Below, piece by piece: positions 1 to 5,530 of a stretch of 6,712 nt of DNA. The translations under genes and the position numbers were made by a program. The number at the start of each line of letters is the position of its first letter. The stretch's first letter is position 1. The notes beneath the pieces are model-generated. The model was given only the letters and a program-made list of their open reading frames with translations, did not search any database and was not told the origin of the DNA. The stretch is taken from positions 1 to 6,712 of the forward strand of contig JABFVJ010000155.1 in the NCBI GenBank assembly GCA_013362835.1. Reading direction: 5' to 3'. The DNA comes from Nonomuraea sp. (GTDB lineage Bacteria; Actinomycetota; Actinomycetes; Streptosporangiales; Streptosporangiaceae).

Positions 1-40
1 CGTGACACTTTCGAGACGTTGCCCTGGCCGCGCTGGCTAA

Positions 41-53
41 CCGGTTCAACCGG
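41..53. repeat. Short perfect inverted repeat in the leader of the CAP gene
   Basis: CCGGTT and AACCGG face each other around a single central C. The left arm is also part of the 8-bp palindrome AACCGGTT (39-46), so AACCGG occurs twice in direct orientation, 9 nt apart. A 7-base direct repeat, GCCTCTC, lies just downstream at 54-60 and 79-85. The position, about 40-50 bp upstream of the likely promoter patch, would suit a dimeric regulator, but in DNA this rich in G+C such short repeats also arise by chance. No known operator consensus was recognised. Confidence 0.3.
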
Positions 54-93
54 GCCTCTCGATGGACCGGGCCAAGACGCCTCTCACGACCCT

Positions 94-129
94 TTGGTTT
101 ACTCACATCTCACGGCAATCTTGTAAATA
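94..129 (+). promoter_or_regulatory. Candidate promoter region for the CAP-domain gene
   Basis: This is the only clearly A/T-richer patch in the leader, and it lies 75-110 bp upstream of the ATG at 204. One possible sigma-70-like reading is TTGGTT (94-99), a 16-nt spacer and CAATCT (116-121). TAAATA at 124-129 is an alternative -10 with no convincing -35. The call rests on base composition and position more than on a good match to consensus. A 5-bp stem (CCGCA 150-154, TGCGG 161-165) lies downstream in the presumed 5' untranslated region. Nothing resembling a known riboswitch was seen in 1-203. Confidence 0.3.
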
Positions 130-189
130 TCAGGACACGGGGGTTCCGGCCGCACCAGAATGCGGTGCCATCCAGCGTCCATCGCAACT

Positions 190-194
190 GGAGG
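190..194 (+). promoter_or_regulatory. Ribosome binding site deciding the CAP-gene start
   Basis: GGAGG ends 9 nt before the ATG at 204. It supports that start over the upstream in-frame ATG at 165, which has no comparable site and would place 13 extra residues (including His, Asn and Trp) before the positively charged n-region of the signal peptide. Confidence 0.75.
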
Positions 195-203
195 AAGCCC
201 CCC

Positions 204-1043
204 ATGCGCAGACCCCTAGGGGTACTCGCCGGCCTCGTGAGCCTGGCTGCACTCTGTACGCCGATGACCACCGCCGAGGCGGCCACCACGGGCGAGGCCG
301 CGAGCCGGTGCCGCGTCACCGTGGCCAAGCCCCGCGTCACCGACACCGCCAGGATCGTCTCCTCGGCCGCCCGCCGCGGCTGCCGTACGGACGCGCTGCT
401 GCGCATCCGGATCAAGCGCGCCGTCCCCGGCCCCGACCGCGTCGTCAAGAGCGGCGCCACCAGGTCCGGCCGCCTCTCGCTCGCCGTGCCCTGCGCGCCC
501 GGCGTCTACTACGCGGTCGCCACCGACTACCGCGGCCGCACCGCCACGTCCAGGGCGGCCCGCCTGACCTGCTCCCCCACGTCCACGCCCACCCCCACTC
601 CCACCGCGTCACCCACCGCCACCCCCACCCCGACGGGCGGCACCGGCACGGGCGGCAGCGCCGAGGAGAACGAGGTCCTGCGCCTGACCAACGCCGAGCG
701 CGCCAAGGGCGGCTGCCGCCCGCTCGCCAACGACCCGCAGCTGCACACGGCGGCGGCCGGCCACTCCGCGGACATGGCGGCCAAGGGCTACATGGACCAC
801 ACCTCGAAGGACGGCCGTACCTTCATGGACCGGATCAGGGCGGCCGGCTTCACCGGCGGCTCGGCCTTCGCCGAGAACATCGCCTACGGCCAGCGGACCG
901 CGGCCGACGTGGTGAGCGCCTGGATGAACAGCTCGGGCCACCGCGCCAACATCATGAACTGCGCGTACACGCTGATCGGCGTGGGCGCCGCCAGGAACGC
1001 CCGCGGCACCGTCTACTGGACGCAGGACTTCGCGGCCAGATGA
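204..1043 (+). CDS. Secreted CAP/SCP-domain protein (YkwD-like)
   Basis: This is an exported protein of 279 residues from the CAP superfamily (cysteine-rich secretory protein / antigen 5 / PR-1). Bacterial members have no settled enzymatic activity; cell-envelope, lipid-binding or protease-like roles have been proposed. The N-terminus MRRPLGVLAGLVSLAAL is a signal peptide with a likely signal peptidase I cut after AEA (residue 26). Cys18 lacks a proper lipobox, so a lipoprotein is unlikely. Residues 27-123 form a domain with four cysteines (36, 60, 97, 123) that resembles a small beta-sandwich but that I cannot assign. Residues 124-144 are a Thr/Pro linker, as in surface-exposed actinobacterial proteins. 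The CAP domain spans about 155-277 and keeps the family's His199 (YMDHTS), ENIAYG with Glu224, the WMNSSGHRANIM block with His246, and a terminal YWTQDF. Cys171 and Cys253 could form a disulfide within it. The gene stands alone on this strand and converges on mug. Confidence 0.92.
   Translation: MRRPLGVLAGLVSLAALCTPMTTAEAATTGEAASRCRVTVAKPRVTDTARIVSSAARRGCRTDALLRIRIKRAVPGPDRVVKSGATRSGRLSLAVPCAPGVYYAVATDYRGRTATSRAARLTCSPTSTPTPTPTASPTATPTPTGGTGTGGSAEENEVLRLTNAERAKGGCRPLANDPQLHTAAAGHSADMAAKGYMDHTSKDGRTFMDRIRAAGFTGGSAFAENIAYGQRTAADVVSAWMNSSGHRANIMNCAYTLIGVGAARNARGTVYWTQDFAAR
573..635 (+). repeat. Thr/Pro low-complexity linker repeat inside the CAP gene
   Basis: A C-rich stretch of imperfect CCCAC(C/G)-type units encodes a run of Thr-Pro and Ser-Pro dipeptides (residues 124-144 of the CAP protein). 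Such linkers separate domains of exported proteins and in actinobacteria may be O-mannosylated. The simple repeat could vary in length between strains by slippage. Confidence 0.7.
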
Positions 1044-1056
1044 CCTTGTGGAGTGC

Positions 1057-1093
1057 CCCGCCTGCGGTCAGACCAGCGTCTCCCGCAGGCGGG
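1057..1093. terminator. Candidate bidirectional terminator between convergent genes
   Basis: CCCGCCTGCGG (1057-1067) and its perfect reverse complement CCGCAGGCGGG (1083-1093) form an 11-bp, very G+C-rich stem with a 15-nt loop. It begins 14 nt after the CAP stop codon. The mug stop codon (1068-1070) lies in the loop and the right arm is inside the last mug codons. There is no T-tract on either side, which is common for actinobacterial hairpin terminators. Its place between two convergent genes supports termination in both directions; function is inferred. Confidence 0.55.
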
Positions 1094-1565
1094 CCATCTC
1101 GCCGGCGATCGTGGCGACCGTCCAGTGGGCGTTGAGCCCGCTCGGGTTCGGCAGCACCCACACGCGGGCCTCGCCCACCCGCTCGGGCTGCGGCCCGATG
1201 ACCGCCTTGGGCCGGGCGAAGGCCGTCCGGTACGCCGAGATGCCGAGCACGGCCAGCACCCGCGGCCCCGACGCGGCCACCTTCCCGGCCAGCCGCAGCC
1301 CGCCTTCCACCAGCTCCTCCCGGCTCAGCTCCGACGCCTTGGCGCTGGCGCGCGGCACGATGTTCGTGATGCCCAGCCCGTACGAGGGCAGCAGGTGCTG
1401 CTCGGCGGGGGCCAGCAGTCGCGGCGTGAAGCCGGACAGGTGGAGCGCGGGCCAGAACCGGTTGCCGGGGCGGGCGAAGTGGTGGCCGGTGGCCTCGGAC
1501 ATGAGGCCGGGGTTGATGCCGCAGAACAGCACGTTCAGACCGGGACCGAGCACGTCGTCGAGCAC
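1068..1565 (-). CDS. mug: G/U (G/T) mismatch-specific DNA glycosylase, Mug/TDG family
   Basis: This is a DNA base-excision repair enzyme that removes uracil, thymine or etheno-cytosine mispaired with guanine and leaves an abasic site. The 165-residue product matches E. coli Mug (about 168) almost end to end. Motif GINPG is at 16-20, with Asn18 as the water-positioning catalytic residue, and the second motif NPSGLN is at 140-145. The N-terminus MLDDVLGPGL parallels the E. coli MVEDILAPGL, which supports the GTG start at 1565 even though no clear Shine-Dalgarno sequence precedes it; GTG 1553 is an alternative. Several stretches look closer to eukaryotic TDG than to E. coli Mug: GLM followed by GHHF, PGNRFW, YGLGITN and the EGG helix. 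The gene starts 31 nt after the transporter stop on the same strand, so cotranscription or translational coupling is likely. Family assignment is firm; substrate preference is inferred. Confidence 0.93.
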   Translation of the reverse strand: MLDDVLGPGLNVLFCGINPGLMSEATGHHFARPGNRFWPALHLSGFTPRLLAPAEQHLLPSYGLGITNIVPRASAKASELSREELVEGGLRLAGKVAASGPRVLAVLGISAYRTAFARPKAVIGPQPERVGEARVWVLPNPSGLNAHWTVATIAGEMARLRETLV

Positions 1566-1596
1566 GTGCCGGAGATTAGCCGACCGAGGGCGGTGG

Positions 1597-2997
1597 TCAG
1601 CCCATTTCTTCGAGCCTGCGCCCCTTGGTCTCCTTGACCCACTTGGTGACGAACAGGAAGGACAGCAGCGCGAAGAAGGCGTACATGGCGTAGGTGAGCG
1701 GCAGGTTCCACTCCGACAGCGCCGGGAACGAGACCGTGATCGCCCAGTTGGCGAGCCACTGGGCGGCGGCGGCCAGGCCGAGCGCGGCGGCGCGGATGCG
1801 GTTGGGGAAGATCTCGCCGAGCAGGACCCAGACCACGACGCCCCAGGACAGCGCGAAGAACAGCACGAACACGTTGGCCGCCACCAGCGCGATCGGCCCC
1901 TGCGGACTCGGCAGCGAGACCGTGCCGCCCACGTCCCGCGCCGCGCTGAACGCCCACGCCGCCGTGGCCAGCGAGACCGCCATCCCGGCCGAGCCGACCA
2001 GCAGCAGCGGCTTGCGGCCGATCTTGTCGACCAGCGAGATCGCGACGAACGTGCCGACGATGTTGATGATCGAGCTGGAGAAGCTGATCAGCAGCGAGTT
2101 GGCCTGGTTGATGCCCACCGACTGCCACAGCACGGACGAGTAGTAGAAGATCACGTTGATGCCGACGAACTGCTGGAACACCGACAGCACGATGCCGATC
2201 CAGACGATCGGCAGCAGGCCGAGCGCGCGCCCGCGCAGGTCCTTCAGCCCTGGCACGCGCTCGGTCCGCAGCACGTGCTGGATCTCGGCGAGGCGGGCGT
2301 CGAGGTCGACGTCGTCGCCCTCGACCTCGGCCAGCACCTCGCGCGCCTTCTTCGACCGGCCCGACATGACCAGGTAGCGCGGCGACTCGGGGATGGTCGA
2401 GGTGAACAGGAAGTACAGCAGGGCCGGCACCGCGCACGCGCCCAGCATCCACTGCCAGGCCTGCAGCCCCCACAGCTCGTTGTTCACGTCGCCGCCGGCC
2501 AGCTTGGCGATCAGGTAGTTGACCAGCTGCGACACCGCGATGCCGAGCACGATGGCGAGCTGCTGGAACGAGCCCAGCCTGCCCCGGTAGGCGGGCGGCG
2601 CGACCTCGGCGATGTAGGCGGGCCCGAGCACCGAGGCCATGCCGATGGCGAAGCCCGCGATGACCCGCCACAGCGCCAGGTCCCAGATGGCGAACGGCAA
2701 CATCTGCCCGATCGAGCTGACGGTGAACAGCGCCGCCGCCACCTGCATCGAGCGCGTACGTCCCCACCGGTCGGCCAGGCCGCCCCCGATCCAGGCGCCG
2801 AGGGCGGAGCCGAGCAGCGCGATGGCCACCACGAAGCCGATCTGCACCGCCCCGACCTGGAAGTGCCGCTGGATGCCGGTGACCGCGCCGTTGATGACCG
2901 AGCTGTCGTATCCGAACAGGAACCCGCCGATCGCCGCCGCCGCGGCGATGAACACGACGTGGCCCAGGTGTTCATGGTGGGTGTACTGAGTAGCCAT
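1597..2997 (-). CDS. MFS sugar transporter, sugar porter family (XylE/GalP/GlcP-like)
   Basis: This is an inner-membrane transporter of 466 residues with the 12-helix layout of the sugar porter family, probably a sugar/proton symporter. Signatures in order: GYD at 29-31, motif A GGGLADRWGR at 71-80, RGR at 138-140, PESPR at 203-207, QQFVGIN at 275-281, DKIGRKP at 324-330, GEIFPNRIR at 394-402, and KETKGRRLEEM at 455-465, where the usual PETKG has Lys for Pro. Residues equivalent to the XylE sugar contacts are present (Gln146, Gln275, Gln276, Asn281, Trp390, Trp414). Asp31 and Arg111 match the XylE proton-coupling pair Asp27/Arg133, so proton symport is more likely than facilitation. Ile153 replaces XylE Gln175, as in GLUT1, so the sugar cannot be named; glucose, galactose, xylose or an inositol are all possible. 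The ATG at 2997 is chosen over the in-frame start at 3063 because it has a strong Shine-Dalgarno sequence and fits the family N-terminus. It lies 73 nt after pnkp and 31 nt before mug. Confidence 0.92.
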   Translation of the reverse strand: MATQYTHHEHLGHVVFIAAAAAIGGFLFGYDSSVINGAVTGIQRHFQVGAVQIGFVVAIALLGSALGAWIGGGLADRWGRTRSMQVAAALFTVSSIGQMLPFAIWDLALWRVIAGFAIGMASVLGPAYIAEVAPPAYRGRLGSFQQLAIVLGIAVSQLVNYLIAKLAGGDVNNELWGLQAWQWMLGACAVPALLYFLFTSTIPESPRYLVMSGRSKKAREVLAEVEGDDVDLDARLAEIQHVLRTERVPGLKDLRGRALGLLPIVWIGIVLSVFQQFVGINVIFYYSSVLWQSVGINQANSLLISFSSSIINIVGTFVAISLVDKIGRKPLLLVGSAGMAVSLATAAWAFSAARDVGGTVSLPSPQGPIALVAANVFVLFFALSWGVVVWVLLGEIFPNRIRAAALGLAAAAQWLANWAITVSFPALSEWNLPLTYAMYAFFALLSFLFVTKWVKETKGRRLEEMG

Positions 2998-3001
2998 AAA
3001 G

Positions 3002-3024
3002 GTCCCTCCCCCGTGATCAGGGAC
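3002..3024 (-). promoter_or_regulatory. Shine-Dalgarno of the sugar porter, partly inside a small hairpin
   Basis: Read on the reverse strand, a GGAGG core (3005-3009) lies 7 nt before the ATG at 2997, within a longer G-rich run; this decides the start of the transporter. GTCCCT (reverse strand, 3019-3024) is perfectly complementary to AGGGAC (3002-3007) across an 11-nt loop. The 6-bp stem would therefore occlude part of the Shine-Dalgarno sequence. The binding site itself is clear. A regulatory role for the hairpin is inference only. The 73-nt gap to pnkp holds no convincing promoter hexamers. Confidence 0.5.
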
Positions 3025-3070
3025 ATACCCGGCGGCCCTCTCAGTAGCGCCACGCTTACCCAACCTTGAG

Positions 3071-5530
3071 CTAAAGGCGCGGGTCCACGGGCTCGGACTC
3101 CAGGGCGAGCACGGCGAAGACCGGCTCGTGCACCCGCCAGCCAGGCTCCCCGTCGGCCAGCCGCGACAGCGCCTCCAGGCCGAGCGCGTACTCGCGCAGC
3201 GCGAGCGAGCGCTTCTTGCCGAGGAAGCGCCGGCGCAGCACGTCGAGGGACTCGGTGTAGTCGGGCCCGTAGACGATCCGCAGGTACTCGCGGCCCCGCA
3301 CCTTCACCCCGGGCTGGACCCGGCCCGGCGCGTACGCGGCCGGCTTGACCACCATGCCCTCGCCGCCCGCCGCCGTCAGCGACTCCCACCACGCGGTCGC
3401 GACGGCCCGGGACTCCGGCGAGTCGAGGGTGACGAACACGTGCCGGGTCGGGGTGATCAGCGGCGAGTCGAGCAGCCCGAGCGTGGACAGGTGCCAGGCG
3501 TGCGGCTCCAGGGCCGTCGCCCGCCCCTCGCAGGCCAGGATCTGGAACGGCGCCAGCGTGATGCCCTCCAGCCCGTCGACCGGCCGGCAGTAACGCGCAT
3601 ACGCGTCGCGGAACAGGGCAGCGTTCCCGGAGCGGCGTCGGGTGCGGGTCAACAGCTCGCCCACATCCAGCCCGCGCCCGGCCGCCGCCTCAAGAGCCGT
3701 GACCGCCTCGGGCAGCGCCGCCCGCGCGGCCGCCCCCACCGAGGCGTACTGCGACCTGATCAGGTCGCCCGCCTTGGCCGACCAGGGCAGCAGCTCGCAG
3801 TCGAGCACGACCCAGTCCGAGCCGAGCTCCGCCCACAGCGGCTCGCAGGCCGCGCGCAGCGCGTCGACCAGCGGCGCCATGTGGCGGAAGAACGGCCGCC
3901 CGGTGCGGGTGCAGACCATCCCGGCGCTGCCGTCGGTGACGCCGAACCTGGCCGCGGCCACCTCGGGCGTCCGCGCCAGCACGGCGACGGCCCGCGAGCC
4001 CATGTGCTTCTCCTCGCACACGACCTCGCGCACCCCGGCGGCGGCGAACTCCTCGAACGCCTCGTGCGGGTGCTCCAGGTAGCCCTCCAGCGACGACGTC
4101 TCCGCCGGCGCCATCGTGGGCGGCAGGTAGACCAGCCAGCCGGGGTCCACCGCGAAGCGGCTCATGACCTCCAGCGCGGCGGCCGCGTTCTCCTCGCGCA
4201 CCTTGATCCGGCCGCCGGACCGGGTCTCGACGTGCCGGGTGCCGATCACGTCGCCGACGTCGAGCATGCCCGGCTCGCGCGAGGGCGCGCCGAGCGGCTT
4301 GGCCGGCTCGTACCAGACCCGCTCGGCCGGGACCTGGACGATCTCGCGTTCCGGGTAGCGCAGCGCGGTCAGGTGGCCGCCGAACACGCAGCCGGTGTCC
4401 AGGCAGATCGTGTTGTTGACCCACTCGGGCGTGAGCGTGGGCGTGTGGCCGTAGACGACCATGGCCCTGCCCCGGTACTCGTCGGCCCACGGGTAGCGGA
4501 CCGGCAGGCCGTACTCGTCGGTCTCGCCGGTGGTGTCGCCGTACAGGGCGAAGGCGCGTACGCGCTTGGAGGCGCGGCCGTGGTAGGACTCCTTCAGCCC
4601 GGCGTGGGCCACGACGAGCCGGCCGCCGTCCAGGCGGTAGTGGCTGAGCAGGCCGTCCATGAACGTCCTGGCGCGCTCGGCGAACTCGGGCGGCTGCGCG
4701 GCGAGCTGGTCCAGCGACTCGCGCAGGCCGTGCGCGACGGTGACCTTGCGGCCGTTCATCGCGCGGACGAGCTTCTGCTCGTGGTTGCCCGCCACGCAGA
4801 TCGCGGTGCCGGCCTCGACCATGTCCATGACCAGGCGCAGCACGCCCGGCGTGTCGGGCCCCCGGTCCACCAGGTCGCCGACGAACACGGCGGTGCGCCC
4901 CTCGGGGTGCGAAAGGCCGCGCCAGCCCAGCTTCGCCAGCAGCGTCTCCAGCTCGGAACGGCAGCCGTGGACGTCGCCGACGATGTCGAACGGCCCGGTC
5001 AGCTCGGTCCTGTCCGACCACGCCTTCTCGTACGCGATCGTCGCGTTCTCGATCTCCTCCAGGCCGCGCAGCACGTGCACCCGCCTGAACCCGTCGCCGG
5101 AGATCTTGGAAAGGGACCGGCGCAGCTCCTTGCGCTGGCGGATGACCACGCCGGGGCCGAAGTCGCGGTCGGGACGCGCCTCGTTGCGCGTGATCGCCAC
5201 CTCCTCGGGCGTGTCGAGCACGATCGCGTCGGCCAGCACGTCGTGCCGCCTGGCCAGGTCGATGAGGCTCTTGCGGGCGGCGTACTGGACGTTGGTGGCG
5301 TCCACGACCGTGAGCAGGCCCCTGGACAGGCGTACGCCGACGATGTGGTGCAGCAGGTCGAACGCGGCCGGGGTGGCGGCCTGGTCGTTCTCGTCGTCGG
5401 CGACCAGGCCGCGGCAGAAGTCTGAGGAGATGACCTGCATGGGCTTGAAGTGCCGGCGCGCGAAGGTGGACTTGCCGCTGCCGGACACGCCGACGAGCAC
5501 CACGAGGGACAGCTCAGGAACGCTGATCAC
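3071..5530 (-). CDS. pnkp: Polynucleotide kinase-phosphatase/RNA ligase of the bacterial Pnkp/Hen1 RNA repair system
   Basis: This is a three-domain enzyme of 819 residues that mends cut RNA. The N-terminal kinase (about 1-170) phosphorylates the 5'-OH end; it has the P-loop GVSGSGKST at 14-22 with Lys20, and SSDFCRG with Asp37 and Arg40. The central metallophosphoesterase (about 180-400) removes 2',3'-cyclic or 3' phosphate; it shows GDVHG 185-189, GDLVDRG 218-224, GNHE 248-251, His309 (AHAG), GHTP 361-364 and LDTG 377-380. The C-terminal adenylyltransferase (about 440-819) has nucleophile Lys508 in EEKHMGSRA, LDCELLPW 576-583, EGMVVKP 724-730 and KVRGREYLRI 743-752. The layout and motifs match Clostridium thermocellum Pnkp. 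In that family the ligase needs Hen1 to seal RNA. The GTG start at 5530 is followed by the usual short lead into the P-loop and is preceded by GGGAG. The gene overlaps hen1 by 17 nt. A 73-nt gap separates its TAG stop from the sugar porter. No catalytic residue appears lost. Confidence 0.96.
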   Translation of the reverse strand: MISVPELSLVVLVGVSGSGKSTFARRHFKPMQVISSDFCRGLVADDENDQAATPAAFDLLHHIVGVRLSRGLLTVVDATNVQYAARKSLIDLARRHDVLADAIVLDTPEEVAITRNEARPDRDFGPGVVIRQRKELRRSLSKISGDGFRRVHVLRGLEEIENATIAYEKAWSDRTELTGPFDIVGDVHGCRSELETLLAKLGWRGLSHPEGRTAVFVGDLVDRGPDTPGVLRLVMDMVEAGTAICVAGNHEQKLVRAMNGRKVTVAHGLRESLDQLAAQPPEFAERARTFMDGLLSHYRLDGGRLVVAHAGLKESYHGRASKRVRAFALYGDTTGETDEYGLPVRYPWADEYRGRAMVVYGHTPTLTPEWVNNTICLDTGCVFGGHLTALRYPEREIVQVPAERVWYEPAKPLGAPSREPGMLDVGDVIGTRHVETRSGGRIKVREENAAAALEVMSRFAVDPGWLVYLPPTMAPAETSSLEGYLEHPHEAFEEFAAAGVREVVCEEKHMGSRAVAVLARTPEVAAARFGVTDGSAGMVCTRTGRPFFRHMAPLVDALRAACEPLWAELGSDWVVLDCELLPWSAKAGDLIRSQYASVGAAARAALPEAVTALEAAAGRGLDVGELLTRTRRRSGNAALFRDAYARYCRPVDGLEGITLAPFQILACEGRATALEPHAWHLSTLGLLDSPLITPTRHVFVTLDSPESRAVATAWWESLTAAGGEGMVVKPAAYAPGRVQPGVKVRGREYLRIVYGPDYTESLDVLRRRFLGKKRSLALREYALGLEALSRLADGEPGWRVHEPVFAVLALESEPVDPRL

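Noticed and set aside
165..203. Earlier ATG (165) as start of the CAP protein
   Set aside because: No Shine-Dalgarno sequence precedes it, and it would put 13 residues before a signal peptide that begins naturally at ATG 204, where GGAGG is well placed.
217..260. Lipoprotein signal for the CAP protein at LAALC
   Set aside because: Leu stands directly before the Cys where Gly, Ala or Ser is required, and a good signal peptidase I site (AEA) follows.
62..1135. Forward-strand open frame of 357 codons overlapping the CAP gene in another frame
   Set aside because: The product is an Arg/His/Pro-rich string without domains. The CAP frame has a signal peptide, ribosome binding site and conserved motifs.
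3044..3059. Small hairpin between pnkp and the porter as a pnkp terminator
   Set aside because: The stem has only six pairs with a bulged base and a 3-nt loop, and no U-tract follows; too weak to call.
2998..3063. Earlier in-frame start (3063) for the sugar porter
   Set aside because: The added 22 residues do not resemble the family N-terminus. ATG 2997 has a strong ribosome binding site.
1048..3069. Forward-strand open frame of 673 codons opposite mug and the transporter
   Set aside because: Its sequence is a low-complexity mix of Arg, Asp, Gln and His without recognisable motifs, antisense to two well-supported genes.
3128..5425. Forward-strand open frame of 765 codons opposite pnkp
   Set aside because: It mirrors the strongly biased codons of pnkp, is rich in Arg, Gly, Val and Gln runs without domains, and pnkp itself has all family motifs. 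It is a shadow frame of high-GC DNA.
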